From Sphingobacteriia bacterium 28-36-52 (GTDB lineage: Bacteria; Bacteroidota; Bacteroidia; Chitinophagales; Chitinophagaceae): a DNA stretch of 64,000 bases. Below, piece by piece: positions 41,448-50,719 of this stretch. Every line of letters starts with the position of its first letter. The first letter of the stretch is position 1. Under the pieces are notes generated by a model. It searched no databases. It was given only the letters and a program-made list of their open reading frames with translations, and had not been told where the DNA came from. The translations under genes and the position numbers were made by a program. The stretch is taken from the NCBI GenBank assembly GCA_002281575.1, contig NCGN01000013.1:107305-171304 (forward strand), in the 5' to 3' direction.

Positions 41448-42374
41448 TTAATTGATTGGTCTGGTTGTTTGCCATCCAATTAGTACTACGCCTATAATGA
41501 CCAAGAATGTGCCTACTATTTGTTCCATTAAAATGGGCTCATTTAAAAAAATGGCTGCTTGAATAATAGTTGAAACCGGACCTATACTGGTTATAATTGA
41601 AGCGTTATTACTGCCTATCTTTTTCATGCCACTGCTCATTAGAAAAGAAGGGATAACCGTTGCAATGATTGCCAAGGCAATACTGTACCACCAAAGTTGG
41701 CTAGACATATTTACATTTTCCCATTGTGCTTGTATAATGAAATGGATAAATACTCCAGCAGTTGCAGCAAGCATAGCATATGCCGTGTACCTTGTTGCTC
41801 CAGCTTTAACTACCATTTTACCCGTTCCTACTAAGTAAAAAGAATAGGTTACTGCGCACAAAAAAACCATAAAAGATCCAAAATAAAACTGCTCATTTTG
41901 TTGGATGGTACCCAATTCGGCGTAATAAGCAATACCAATTCCTGTATAAGTGATTGCGAGTGCAAAAAGTTGAATTTTTGTAATAGTGCTTTTAAAAACC
42001 CACGTATTCAACAATACAGCAAATGTGGGGTACAAAAATAAAATTAAGCGTTCTAAGCCAGCAGAAATATATTGTAAGCCTATAAAATCGAATAAGCTAC
42101 TTAAGTAGTAACCCAACACCCCTAAAGTAATAATCCAAAACCAATCTTTTTTACTAAGTGGAATAGCAGATTCTTTTTTACCTGAAAACCACGCAACTAC
42201 TAAATAAAATGGGAGTGCCAATAGCATTCGTAAACTTAGCAGCGTTAATGCATCTACGCCTGTATTACGAAATGCCAATTTTACCCAAATGGCTTTGGTA
42301 GAAAATAAAATAGCTCCGCCAATGCTTAGTAAAAAGCCACTTAAAAACAAGGATGAGCGTTTGGACCCATTCAT
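41448..42374 (-). CDS. EamA/DMT family transporter
   Basis: This 308-residue inner-membrane protein has about ten hydrophobic helices arranged as two EamA repeats (residues 10-150 and 165-300). The second repeat ends in GTFLVIIGVVLIGWQ. DMT proteins export or import metabolites and drugs. The substrate is unknown. It lies 2 bases downstream of dapD, so the two are probably co-transcribed. Confidence 0.9.
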   Translation of the reverse strand: MNGSKRSSLFLSGFLLSIGGAILFSTKAIWVKLAFRNTGVDALTLLSLRMLLALPFYLVVAWFSGKKESAIPLSKKDWFWIITLGVLGYYLSSLFDFIGLQYISAGLERLILFLYPTFAVLLNTWVFKSTITKIQLFALAITYTGIGIAYYAELGTIQQNEQFYFGSFMVFLCAVTYSFYLVGTGKMVVKAGATRYTAYAMLAATAGVFIHFIIQAQWENVNMSSQLWWYSIALAIIATVIPSFLMSSGMKKIGSNNASIITSIGPVSTIIQAAIFLNEPILMEQIVGTFLVIIGVVLIGWQTTRPIN

Positions 42375-42376
42375 TG

Positions 42377-43186
42377 TTAAACACTCACATTAAAGTCTCT
42401 GAGCGCGTCGTTTAAACTGGTTTTTAAATCGGTGCTTGGTTTGCGTTGTCCAATGATTAAGGCGCAACTAACCTGGTATTCTCCGGCATTAAACTTTTTG
42501 GTATAGCTGCCTGGTATTACTACGCTACGAGCAGGAACTCGACCTTTCATTTCAATAGGCTCTGATCCGCTTACGTCTATGATTTTGGTAGATTGTGTTA
42601 ATACTACGTTTGCTCCTAATACGGCTTCTTTTTCTACAATTACTCCTTCCACAACAATACAACGGCTACCAATAAAACAGCCATCTTCAATAATTACCGG
42701 ACTAGCTTGTAAAGGCTCTAGTACGCCACCAATTCCAACACCTCCGCTTAAATGAACGTTTTTACCTATTTGAGCGCAGCTTCCAACAGTAGCCCAAGTG
42801 TCTACCATGGTACCCTCGTCTACATAAGCACCAATATTTACATAACTAGGCATCAAAACAACATTTTTGGCTATATAAGCCCCGTACCTAGCTGTGGCAG
42901 GTGGAACTGCTCTAACACCCAATTCTTTATAATTGGTTTTTAAAAGCATCTTATCGTAAAACTCAAACGGGGGCATTTCCCAGGTTTGCATTTGTTGTAT
43001 TCCAAAATATAGTAGGATTGCTTTTTTAACCCATTCATTCACTACCCATCCGTTTGCTTCAGGGCTTGCTACCCTTAGTTGACCCTTATCAACTGCTTCA
43101 ATTACCTGTTTTACTGCATCAATATACTTTGCTTCCTTTAAAAGGTCTCTATTATTCCATGCTTCTAACACTAATTCTTGCGACAT
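42377..43186 (-). CDS. dapD: 2,3,4,5-tetrahydropyridine-2,6-dicarboxylate N-succinyltransferase
   Basis: This lysine/diaminopimelate pathway enzyme uses succinyl-CoA. The 269-residue protein has an N-terminal helical domain and a left-handed beta-helix with hexapeptide repeats (NIGAYVDEGTMVDTWATVGSC, GVGIGGVLEPLQASPVIIEDG). Its presence indicates the succinylase branch, which provides diaminopimelate for peptidoglycan. A TACTTTTG box (43208-43201) lies 14 bases before the ATG. Confidence 0.95.
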   Translation of the reverse strand: MSQELVLEAWNNRDLLKEAKYIDAVKQVIEAVDKGQLRVASPEANGWVVNEWVKKAILLYFGIQQMQTWEMPPFEFYDKMLLKTNYKELGVRAVPPATARYGAYIAKNVVLMPSYVNIGAYVDEGTMVDTWATVGSCAQIGKNVHLSGGVGIGGVLEPLQASPVIIEDGCFIGSRCIVVEGVIVEKEAVLGANVVLTQSTKIIDVSGSEPIEMKGRVPARSVVIPGSYTKKFNAGEYQVSCALIIGQRKPSTDLKTSLNDALRDFNVSV

Positions 43187-43256
43187 ATTTTAAATTTTAG
43201 CAAAAGTACAATATTTACCTTTTTTAATTGAATGAGAATGATTTAATGCATATCCT

Positions 43257-43264
43257 TAGTTTTG
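43257..43264 (+). promoter_or_regulatory. -7 element for the GT9 gene, near-leaderless
   Basis: TAGTTTTG matches TANNTTTG and ends 4 bases before the ATG at 43269. TTG at 43228-43230 is a possible but distant -33 site. Confidence 0.45.
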
Positions 43265-43268
43265 TTGA

Positions 43269-44264
43269 ATGCAAAGGATGCTGATAATTCAAACGGCTTT
43301 TATAGGGGATGTGGTTTTAGCAAGCGCAATGTTAGAATCCTTGCATCAAGCCTATCCAACTGTTGAATTAGATATTTTAGTTCGTAAGGGAAACGAATCT
43401 TTATTTATTGGGCATCCCTATTTGCATAATACTTTGGTTTGGAATAAGCAAAAAGATAAATACAGGCATCTTTGGCAATTACTTACTCAAATAAGAAAGA
43501 ACCAATATGATGCAGTTATTAATTTGCAACGATATGCTGCAACCGGTTTCTTAACTGCATTTTCAGGGGCAAAAGAAAAAATTGGTTTTGATAAAAATCC
43601 ACTCAGTTCATTATTTACCAAAGTGATTCCTCACCAGATGGGTAGCAGCACTGGGTTGCATGAAATTGAGCGAAATCAGTTGTTACTATATTGGCCTGGC
43701 ACCAAACTTTGTATGCCCAAACTCTATCCAACTGAAAGCGATATCCATTTTGTAGAGCAATTTAAAACGGGGGAATATATTTGTTTTGCACCTTCTTCCG
43801 TTTGGATGACCAAGCAGTTCCCTCCTGAAAAATGGATCGCTTTTTTGCAACAGTTACCTCCTAATATTCAAGTTTATGCGTTGGGTGCCCCAAGCGATTA
43901 TGCTTTATGTCAAAAGATAATTGACCAAAGCGGCCATAAGCAATCTGTTAATTTAGCTGGCAAATGCAATTTTTTGCAATCAGCTGCATTAATGAAAGAT
44001 GCATTAATGAATTATGTGAATGATTCAGCACCTATGCATTTTTGTTCTTCGGTTAATGCGCCAGTTACTGCAATTTACTGCTCTACTATTCCTGGGTTTG
44101 GATATGGTCCGTTGAGTACAAAAAGTTTTATCGTTCAAATTAATCGGGACCTTGCTTGTAGACCCTGTGGCTTACATGGAAAAAATCAATGTCCTGAGGG
44201 GCATTTTGATTGTGGATATAAAATTGAAGTTGCGCAATTAATGCGTTGCTTGCCCGCTTCATAA
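43269..44264 (+). CDS. glycosyltransferase family 9 (heptosyltransferase-like)
   Basis: The 331-residue GT-B enzyme has the GT9 N-terminus (LIIQTAFIGDVVLASAMLESL), APSSVWMTKQFPPEKW for nucleotide-sugar contact and NDSAPMHFCSSVNAPVTAIY near the end. It also has Cys-rich ends (ACRPCGLHGKNQCPEGHFDCG), common in LPS heptosyltransferases. It probably adds a sugar to lipopolysaccharide core. The donor is not decided. Confidence 0.9.
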   Translation: MQRMLIIQTAFIGDVVLASAMLESLHQAYPTVELDILVRKGNESLFIGHPYLHNTLVWNKQKDKYRHLWQLLTQIRKNQYDAVINLQRYAATGFLTAFSGAKEKIGFDKNPLSSLFTKVIPHQMGSSTGLHEIERNQLLLYWPGTKLCMPKLYPTESDIHFVEQFKTGEYICFAPSSVWMTKQFPPEKWIAFLQQLPPNIQVYALGAPSDYALCQKIIDQSGHKQSVNLAGKCNFLQSAALMKDALMNYVNDSAPMHFCSSVNAPVTAIYCSTIPGFGYGPLSTKSFIVQINRDLACRPCGLHGKNQCPEGHFDCGYKIEVAQLMRCLPAS

Positions 44265-44274
44265 TAAACAATCT

Positions 44275-44282
44275 TACATTTG
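44275..44282 (+). promoter_or_regulatory. -7 element for the CCA-adding enzyme gene, near-leaderless
   Basis: TACATTTG matches TANNTTTG and ends 5 bases before the ATG at 44288. TTG triplets at 44246-44248 and 44250-44252 lie 22-26 bases upstream. Confidence 0.5.
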
Positions 44283-44287
44283 CAGCA

Positions 44288-45706
44288 ATGACCATTCAGT
44301 TTAGCGATAAGGAAGAGGCAATATTTAAACAAATAGGGGCAATAGCCGATAAAATGAATATGCCCTGCTATTTAATTGGCGGTTTTGTAAGAGATAAAAT
44401 CATAGGACGAAATACCAAAGACGCAGATATTGTTTGTTTAGGAGATGGCATTGAGCTTGCTCATGCCTATGCCAATGAGATAAGTCCCAAGCCCATTGTA
44501 GCGTATTTTAAAAATTTTGGAACAGCTCAAATAAAATTGGATGAATTTGAAATTGAATTTGTAGGAGCAAGAAAAGAGAGTTACCAGCAAGAAAGTAGAA
44601 AACCCCAAGTTGAACAGGGTACATTAGCCGATGATCAAAACAGAAGAGATTTTACCATCAATGCTTTAGCAGTTGGTTTAAATAAAGCACAATTTGGCCA
44701 ACTATTGGATCCATTTAACGGTATTCAAGCAATTGAAGATAAAAGAATTCAAACGCCATTAGAACCAGTGCAAACTTTTAGTGACGACCCCTTGCGTATG
44801 TTGAGAGCCATCCGATTTGCAGCTCAATTAAATTTTGTAATTGAGGAAAATACGTTCAAGGCAATAGGAGAGAATGTACATCGAATGAAAATAGTAAGTC
44901 AGGAAAGAATAACAGATGAGTTAAATAAAATCATGCTATGTTCAAAGCCATCTATTGGTTGGGATTTGCTGTATAGATCTGGTTTGCTGAAGTTGATTTT
45001 TCCTCAAATGGTAGACTTGCATGGGGCCGTATATATTGATGGGAAGGGGCATAAAGATAATTTTTACCATACCCTTCAAGTATTAGATAATATTGTGCCA
45101 AACACCCAAAACCTTTGGCTTAGGTGGGCTGCATTATTACATGATATTGGCAAGCCGGCTACAAAAAAATTTGAAGAAAGACATGGCTGGACTTTTCATG
45201 GACATGAAGTGGTGGGTGCTAGGATGGTGCCCAAAATATTTTCAAAGTTGAAATTACCATTGCATGAGCCTATGAAATATGTTCAAAAACTGGTTCTGTT
45301 GCATTTACGTCCTATCAGCTTAACAAAAGAAAATATAACTGATAGTGCAGTAAGAAGGCTGCTGTTTGATGCTGGGGAAGATATTGATGATTTAATGACT
45401 TTATGTGCGGCTGATATTACGAGTAAGAATAAACAAAAAGTGAATCGGTATTTGCAGAATTTTGAAATGGTTAAAGAGCGAATGCAAGCCGTTGAAACTC
45501 AAGACCAATTGAGGAATTGGCAGCCACCTATTAGTGGGGAATTAATTATGGAAGTATTTGGTCTTACCCCTGGTAGAAATGTTGGGGTAATTAAAGATGC
45601 TATACGAGAAGCCATATTGGATGGGATTATTCCGAACCAATATGAATTGGCATACCAATATATGTTAGAAAAAGGGGTAGAATTGAATCTAAAACCCGTT
45701 AAATAA
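44288..45706 (+). CDS. cca: CCA tRNA nucleotidyltransferase with HD domain
   Basis: This enzyme builds or repairs the 3' CCA of tRNAs. The 472-residue protein has the class II nucleotidyltransferase head (LIGGFVRDKIIGRNTKDADIV with the DxD metal pair), the RRDFTINALAV motif, the tRNA-binding neck and an HD domain (ALLHDIGKPATKKFE, HGHEVVGA) that may hydrolyse phosphate esters. The ATG at 44288 replaces an upstream TTG because it lies right after a perfect -7 box and matches the family start. Confidence 0.95.
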   Translation: MTIQFSDKEEAIFKQIGAIADKMNMPCYLIGGFVRDKIIGRNTKDADIVCLGDGIELAHAYANEISPKPIVAYFKNFGTAQIKLDEFEIEFVGARKESYQQESRKPQVEQGTLADDQNRRDFTINALAVGLNKAQFGQLLDPFNGIQAIEDKRIQTPLEPVQTFSDDPLRMLRAIRFAAQLNFVIEENTFKAIGENVHRMKIVSQERITDELNKIMLCSKPSIGWDLLYRSGLLKLIFPQMVDLHGAVYIDGKGHKDNFYHTLQVLDNIVPNTQNLWLRWAALLHDIGKPATKKFEERHGWTFHGHEVVGARMVPKIFSKLKLPLHEPMKYVQKLVLLHLRPISLTKENITDSAVRRLLFDAGEDIDDLMTLCAADITSKNKQKVNRYLQNFEMVKERMQAVETQDQLRNWQPPISGELIMEVFGLTPGRNVGVIKDAIREAILDGIIPNQYELAYQYMLEKGVELNLKPVK

Positions 45707-45743
45707 TCGCTATTTTGCATCCCAATCATTAAATCTTGGAGGG

Positions 45744-46322
45744 ATGGCTGTTTTAAAGTTCAGAATATATTTAGAAGAAGACGACGCGGTTTATCGCGAT
45801 ATTGTTATTAAGCATAATCAATTCTTTTTAGACTTGCATTTTGCTATTTTGAAATCGTTTGAATTTGATTCTAAGCACCAAGCAACTTTTTTCAGAAGCA
45901 ATGATAACTGGTTGCGTGGAAGGGAAATTAGTTATGAAAAATATGATAAGCCTTATAAGGTAGATCCATTGTTAATGGCTGAAACTACTATTGGCTCAGA
46001 AATACAAGACGTAAATCAAAAATTCATTTACGAATACGATTTTGCAAAAGGATGGGTCTTTTTAGTAGCACTAATCAGCGTAAATAAGGAAGCCAACCCT
46101 AAATTAACTTATCCAGCTGTTTCAAGAGTGGAAGGTATTGGCCCTCAGCAATATGGTACAAAAAGTTTACTAGGCGATAAGTTTGCCGACATTGAAGAGA
46201 AATACGATTTAAATGAAGCGTCAGATGGATTTGGTGAGGAAGGGGAAGAAGCACCAAGTGAAGCAGACGGGGACGATGATGGCATAGGTGGTGAAGAACA
46301 AAGAGACGATTTTGAAGATTAA
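45744..46322 (+). CDS. plasmid pRiA4b ORF-3-like protein
   Basis: The 192-residue protein has an N-terminal domain like the pRiA4b ORF-3 family (KFRIYLEEDDAVYRDIVIKH, DLHFAILKSFEFD, FIYEYDFAKGWVFLV). The C-terminal 40 residues are very acidic (FGEEGEEAPSEADGDDDG). It starts ATG after GGAGGG, a strong ribosome site. Family function is not known. It lies between cca and miaA, and its last bases overlap miaA. Confidence 0.82.
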   Translation: MAVLKFRIYLEEDDAVYRDIVIKHNQFFLDLHFAILKSFEFDSKHQATFFRSNDNWLRGREISYEKYDKPYKVDPLLMAETTIGSEIQDVNQKFIYEYDFAKGWVFLVALISVNKEANPKLTYPAVSRVEGIGPQQYGTKSLLGDKFADIEEKYDLNEASDGFGEEGEEAPSEADGDDDGIGGEEQRDDFED

Positions 46323-47217
46323 TCCTACTGTTTATATAATTGCAGGCCCAACCGCAGTGGGCAAAACTGCTGTGTCCATAGCATTGGCTAAAGCACTCAA
46401 TACCGAAATTATTTCTGCGGATTCAAGACAATGTTTTAAAGAATTATCTGTTGGTGTTGCAAGGCCAAGTGAAGCTGAATTAGCGGCTGTTCAACATTAT
46501 TTTATTGCAGATCATTCTGTTGAAACAGCTATTAATGCAGGTTATTTTGAAAAATTTTCATTAGACAAAACAGAACAGGTTTCTACTCAAAAAAATCAGT
46601 TGGTTATGGTAGGTGGAACTGGTTTGTATATTCGCGCTTTTTGTGATGGGATTGATCCTATGCCAGAAATAGACCCGAGTATTCGTGACGCCATCATTGC
46701 CAACTATGCATCAAAGGGGTTAATATGGTTGCAAGCAGAGTTAAAGCATCGTGATCCTCTATTTTGGGAAACAGCTGAGCAATCGAATCCGCAAAGATTG
46801 ATGCGTGCATTAGAAGTATTGAATGCAACGGGTAAGTCTATTCTCCATTTTAGAACTGCTCAAAAAAAACAAAGGCCTTATAATATTATTAAAATTGGAT
46901 TAGAAATGCCAGTGGATCAATTGACTAATCGAATTAATTTTCGAGTAGATCAAATGATTCAAGATGGATTAATTGAAGAAGTACAATCAGTGCTTCAATA
47001 TAGAAATAAACCTGCTTTGCAAACTGTTGGATATAAAGAGGTATTTGATTATTTAGATGGAAATATTTCAAAGGAACAAGCCATAACGCAAATTAAAAAC
47101 CATACACGCCAATATGCCAAACGCCAAATGACTTGGTTTAAAAAAGATCCTGAATTCAAATGGATCAATATGGCCGAACATTCCATAGAAGAAGCGATAC
47201 GGAAAATTTTAGGATAA
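46288..47217 (+). CDS. miaA: tRNA dimethylallyltransferase
   Basis: MiaA adds the isopentenyl group to A37 of tRNAs reading UNN codons. The protein has the P-loop IIAGPTAVGKT (near the N-terminus), ISADSRQCF, the VGGTGLYIRAF motif and the C-terminal QYAKRQMTWFKKD. Possible starts are GTG at 46288 or 46291 and TTG at 46312. The TTG gives MKINPTVYIIAG, closer to the usual family start, and lies inside the end of the preceding gene. The overlap implies coupled translation. MiaE, which acts later on the same base, is encoded at 23.1 kb. Confidence 0.92.
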   Translation: MVKNKETILKINPTVYIIAGPTAVGKTAVSIALAKALNTEIISADSRQCFKELSVGVARPSEAELAAVQHYFIADHSVETAINAGYFEKFSLDKTEQVSTQKNQLVMVGGTGLYIRAFCDGIDPMPEIDPSIRDAIIANYASKGLIWLQAELKHRDPLFWETAEQSNPQRLMRALEVLNATGKSILHFRTAQKKQRPYNIIKIGLEMPVDQLTNRINFRVDQMIQDGLIEEVQSVLQYRNKPALQTVGYKEVFDYLDGNISKEQAITQIKNHTRQYAKRQMTWFKKDPEFKWINMAEHSIEEAIRKILG

Positions 47218-47227
47218 AAATAGTGAG

Positions 47228-48250
47228 TTAATAAATGTTTACTTCTCTTTCTAATTGAATGCCAAAATGGGCTTGTACTTTTTCAATAATTTGAGTACTT
47301 AAATTAAATATTTCAGCCCCAGTTGCATTTCCATAATTAACTAGAACCAATGGCTGTAAAGGATAACATCCTGCATCACCAATTCTAAAACCTTTCCAGC
47401 CAGTTTGTTCAATAAGCCAGGCTGCAGGAACTTTGGTGTAGTCTCCATTATTAACAGCATAACCTGGGATGTTCTTGTTTTCTTTTTTTAGCTCTTCATA
47501 CAACCCAGTAGGAATAATTGGGTTCTTAAAAAAGCTACCTGCATTTCCAATTTTGGAAGGATCAGGTAATTTTCTTTGCCTAATACGAATCACTGCTTCG
47601 GCAATAGATCGGATACTGGGCTGCTGTTCTTTCATATTAATCAATTCCTGCTCAATATTGCCATAACTGGTATTGTATACGGGTGTTTTGCGTAATTTGA
47701 ATACCACAGATAGAATAATAAATTGATTGCGTAACAGGCGTTTGAATATACTTTCTCTATAGCCGAATTCACAAGCTGTATTGTTAAAGGTTACCACAGC
47801 GCCATCACTAATTTGTATTGCCTCTAAAGATTCAAAGACATCTTTTATTTCTACACCATAAGCACCTATATTTTGCATAGGAGATGCGCCTACATTGCCA
47901 GGAATTAAACTCATATTTTCAATTCCCTGGTATTGCATTTGAACACAATAACATACAAATTGATGCCAGTTTTCACCAGCCATTGCTTTTACATAATAAT
48001 TTTCATGGTCTTCTCTTATTAACTCAATGCCTTTTAGTGCATTCTGTAAAACCAGCCCATTATAATCTTTGGTAAAAAGTAAGTTGCTGCCTCCTCCTAA
48101 AATGAGTAATGGATTATTTTGTATTTTATTCCATTCCAATAATTCTTGCATTTCAATTATAGAAGAAACACTACAAAATGATTTGGCTAATGCATGAATG
48201 CCAAAGCTATTAAAAGGTTTAAGGGAAATATTTTCTAGTATTTGAATCAT
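47228..48250 (-). CDS. murB: UDP-N-acetylenolpyruvoylglucosamine reductase
   Basis: This FAD enzyme makes UDP-MurNAc for peptidoglycan. The 340-residue protein shows ILGGGSNLLFT (FAD pyrophosphate loop), GNVGASPMQNIGAYGVEIKD, GYRESIFK and the active-site GNAGSFFKNP. It is a type I MurB by length and by the YRES motif. Its ATG overlaps the priA stop codon (TAATG), so the two are translationally coupled. Confidence 0.96.
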   Translation of the reverse strand: MIQILENISLKPFNSFGIHALAKSFCSVSSIIEMQELLEWNKIQNNPLLILGGGSNLLFTKDYNGLVLQNALKGIELIREDHENYYVKAMAGENWHQFVCYCVQMQYQGIENMSLIPGNVGASPMQNIGAYGVEIKDVFESLEAIQISDGAVVTFNNTACEFGYRESIFKRLLRNQFIILSVVFKLRKTPVYNTSYGNIEQELINMKEQQPSIRSIAEAVIRIRQRKLPDPSKIGNAGSFFKNPIIPTGLYEELKKENKNIPGYAVNNGDYTKVPAAWLIEQTGWKGFRIGDAGCYPLQPLVLVNYGNATGAEIFNLSTQIIEKVQAHFGIQLEREVNIY

Positions 48251-50694
48251 TAATATATGGGATCTGCATTAGGAATAATATGTACCGATCTATATCTCTT
48301 ATTCGTTTGTATAATGACCATTTGTTGGTGGATGGCTATTTTACAGTTATTTACGATATGGCTGTCTTTTGGCAGCTTCAATAAAATTTCCCATATATAT
48401 TGATTCCTAATTCTGTCTACAATGGGCTGTGAAGGACCGTTTAAATAAGCCCCAAACTGTTTGGATAACCCTTGCTGCATAATATTGGCTGCTTCTTCGG
48501 CAACATGCTTGTCTTTGTGTTTAAAAATGACCTGTATTAATCTAGTGAATGGGGGGTAATGAAATTGTTGTCTATTCTCTATTTCAAACTGATACAATGC
48601 CTGGTAATTATGTTGTTGCACAAACTGCAATACAGGGTGCTTTAAATTACTCACTTGAACCATTACTTTTCCTAATCCGTCTTTTCTTCCGGCTCTGCCA
48701 CTTACCTGTTCCATTAATTGGTAAGCGCGCTCGTTTACCCTGAAGTCGGTAAAGTTTAGGATGCCGTCGGCGTCTATAATCCCCACTAAACTTACCTTCT
48801 CAAAATCTAATCCTTTCACTACCATTTGCGTACCCACTAAAATATCAATACGGTGTTGTTCAAATATTTTGATTAGGTTGTCGTGGTCGTGCTTGCCCTT
48901 CACGCTATCGTAATCCATTCGGGCAATTACGGCTTGTGGAAATGCTTCTGATACCAATTCTTCTATTTTTTCGGTACCAAAATTTTTCTGAACAAAATGA
49001 TGGTTACCGCAAGCCATACAGGTTTGTAAAATCGGGTAAGTGGTACCGCAATAGTGACAAGACAATTTCTGTTTCCCTTTATGAAAAGTGAGGGTTACAT
49101 CACAATGATTACAATGTGGAATCCAACCACAAGTATCACAAATCATGTAAGGTGCATAACCTCTTCTATTTTGAAATAGAATAATTTGTTTTTTAGCTTC
49201 TAAAGTTTCTTGAATACCTTTTAAGAGGGCAGGCGACAAAGGGGTTTCACTTCTTTGTTTGGCAGGTATTTGTTTTAAGTCTATTAACTCTATTGCTGGC
49301 ATAGCAACATCCCCATATCTTTCTAATAGTTCTACTAATCCATATTTATTTTGTTGAACATTAAAATAGGTTTCAATTGAAGGGGTTGCCGATCCTAGTA
49401 ATACGCGGGCATTAAATAAAGATGCATAATAAATGGCTGCATCTCTACTATGATAACGGGGTGCAGGTTCTTGTTGTTTGTATGAAGCATCGTGTTCTTC
49501 ATCGCAAATAATTAAACCCAGGTTATTGAACGGTAAAAACAAAGCCGATCTAGCGCCTAAAACTACTTTGGTTTCGCCAGAATTAATTTTATTCCAAATT
49601 TCTACTCGTTCGTTGGGATTGAACTTTGAATGATAAATAGCAATATGACCGCCCAGGCTTTTTTGCAACCTTCGAATCATTTGTGCAGTAAGGGCAATTT
49701 CAGGTAGCAGGTACAATACTTGTTTGCCTAATTGAATTTGCTCTTCAATTAATTTCATGTATACTTGGGTTTTACCACTAGCGGTTATACCATGCAATAA
49801 GCATACTGTTTTAGATTCGAATATTTGTTTAATGGAGGCCAATGCGCTACGTTGCGCTGCAGAAAGTGTAAAATCTAAACTGAGTAATTTGGGTAAACTA
49901 GGTAGTCGGTCGGTATTTCTTCTTTCTACAATTAAGATACCTTTTTCAATTAAACCTTTTAGTTGAGCAGCACTTGCATTGGCTTTTTTTAATAAGTCGG
50001 GTTGGGTTACAACGCCAATGGTATTTTTTAAGTGTAAATAGGCCAAAAGCAATTCCATTTGCTTTGGTGCCCTGCTCCAATTATTTAATAATTGTTCTAA
50101 TTCGTTTTCTTGGGCATACTTCGGATGAAGTAGAATATAATTCTCTGTTTTTTGCTTGTATTTTTCTTTCAATTCCTCCCAAACAAAACAGACGCCTTTT
50201 TCAACCAGTTTTTTTATAACAGGGTAAGTGTTGTTGATGTCTAGTAATTGCTGTACTTCACTAATTTTAAGTTCTCCTTTAATCTCTAATGCTTCTGCTA
50301 TAATAAATTCTGAATCGCTTAAATCACTAAAGTCTAAAGTTCGCTCTTCGTTCCACTGCAAAACACTTTCGCTAGACAATTTTAAATTCGCAGGTATGGC
50401 TGCTTGCATAACTTCCCCCTCGGTGCACATATAATATTTTGCAATCCATTCCCATAATTTTAATTGGATTTCATTTACAACAGGAGTGCTATCTAAAATA
50501 TTTAAAATCGGAGATGGGGTAAACTGTGCAGGAATTTCTTTTACGATTCTCTTTACAATGCCAGCATACTTTTTGTTTTTTCTTAAAGCAACTTCCACTC
50601 TAATTCCAGGCGCAATTGCCAACTGCATCTGCTCCGGAACTTGCCAGGTATAATTTTTAGGCAATGCCAATGGTATAATTACTTCAACAAACAA
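48250..50694 (-). CDS. priA: primosomal protein N' (replication restart helicase PriA)
   Basis: The 814-residue protein has an N-terminal 3'-DNA-binding domain (FVEVIIPLALPKNYTW), Walker A ITASGKTQVYMKL, DEEH box ICDEEHDASYK, helicase motifs, and the zinc-binding cysteine set (CDTCGWIPHCNHC, CHYCG, CMACG). It reloads DnaB at stalled forks. The start is TTG at 50692-50694. A TATTTTTG box (50716-50709) lies 14 bases before it. It is co-transcribed with murB. Confidence 0.96.
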   Translation of the reverse strand: MFVEVIIPLALPKNYTWQVPEQMQLAIAPGIRVEVALRKNKKYAGIVKRIVKEIPAQFTPSPILNILDSTPVVNEIQLKLWEWIAKYYMCTEGEVMQAAIPANLKLSSESVLQWNEERTLDFSDLSDSEFIIAEALEIKGELKISEVQQLLDINNTYPVIKKLVEKGVCFVWEELKEKYKQKTENYILLHPKYAQENELEQLLNNWSRAPKQMELLLAYLHLKNTIGVVTQPDLLKKANASAAQLKGLIEKGILIVERRNTDRLPSLPKLLSLDFTLSAAQRSALASIKQIFESKTVCLLHGITASGKTQVYMKLIEEQIQLGKQVLYLLPEIALTAQMIRRLQKSLGGHIAIYHSKFNPNERVEIWNKINSGETKVVLGARSALFLPFNNLGLIICDEEHDASYKQQEPAPRYHSRDAAIYYASLFNARVLLGSATPSIETYFNVQQNKYGLVELLERYGDVAMPAIELIDLKQIPAKQRSETPLSPALLKGIQETLEAKKQIILFQNRRGYAPYMICDTCGWIPHCNHCDVTLTFHKGKQKLSCHYCGTTYPILQTCMACGNHHFVQKNFGTEKIEELVSEAFPQAVIARMDYDSVKGKHDHDNLIKIFEQHRIDILVGTQMVVKGLDFEKVSLVGIIDADGILNFTDFRVNERAYQLMEQVSGRAGRKDGLGKVMVQVSNLKHPVLQFVQQHNYQALYQFEIENRQQFHYPPFTRLIQVIFKHKDKHVAEEAANIMQQGLSKQFGAYLNGPSQPIVDRIRNQYIWEILLKLPKDSHIVNNCKIAIHQQMVIIQTNKRYRSVHIIPNADPIY

Positions 50695-50719
50695 ATTGAG
50701 ATTTTAAACAAAAATACGT

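Noticed and set aside
49757..50434. Several 60-80-codon plus-strand frames
   Set aside because: They are antisense to priA, with poor composition and no start signals.
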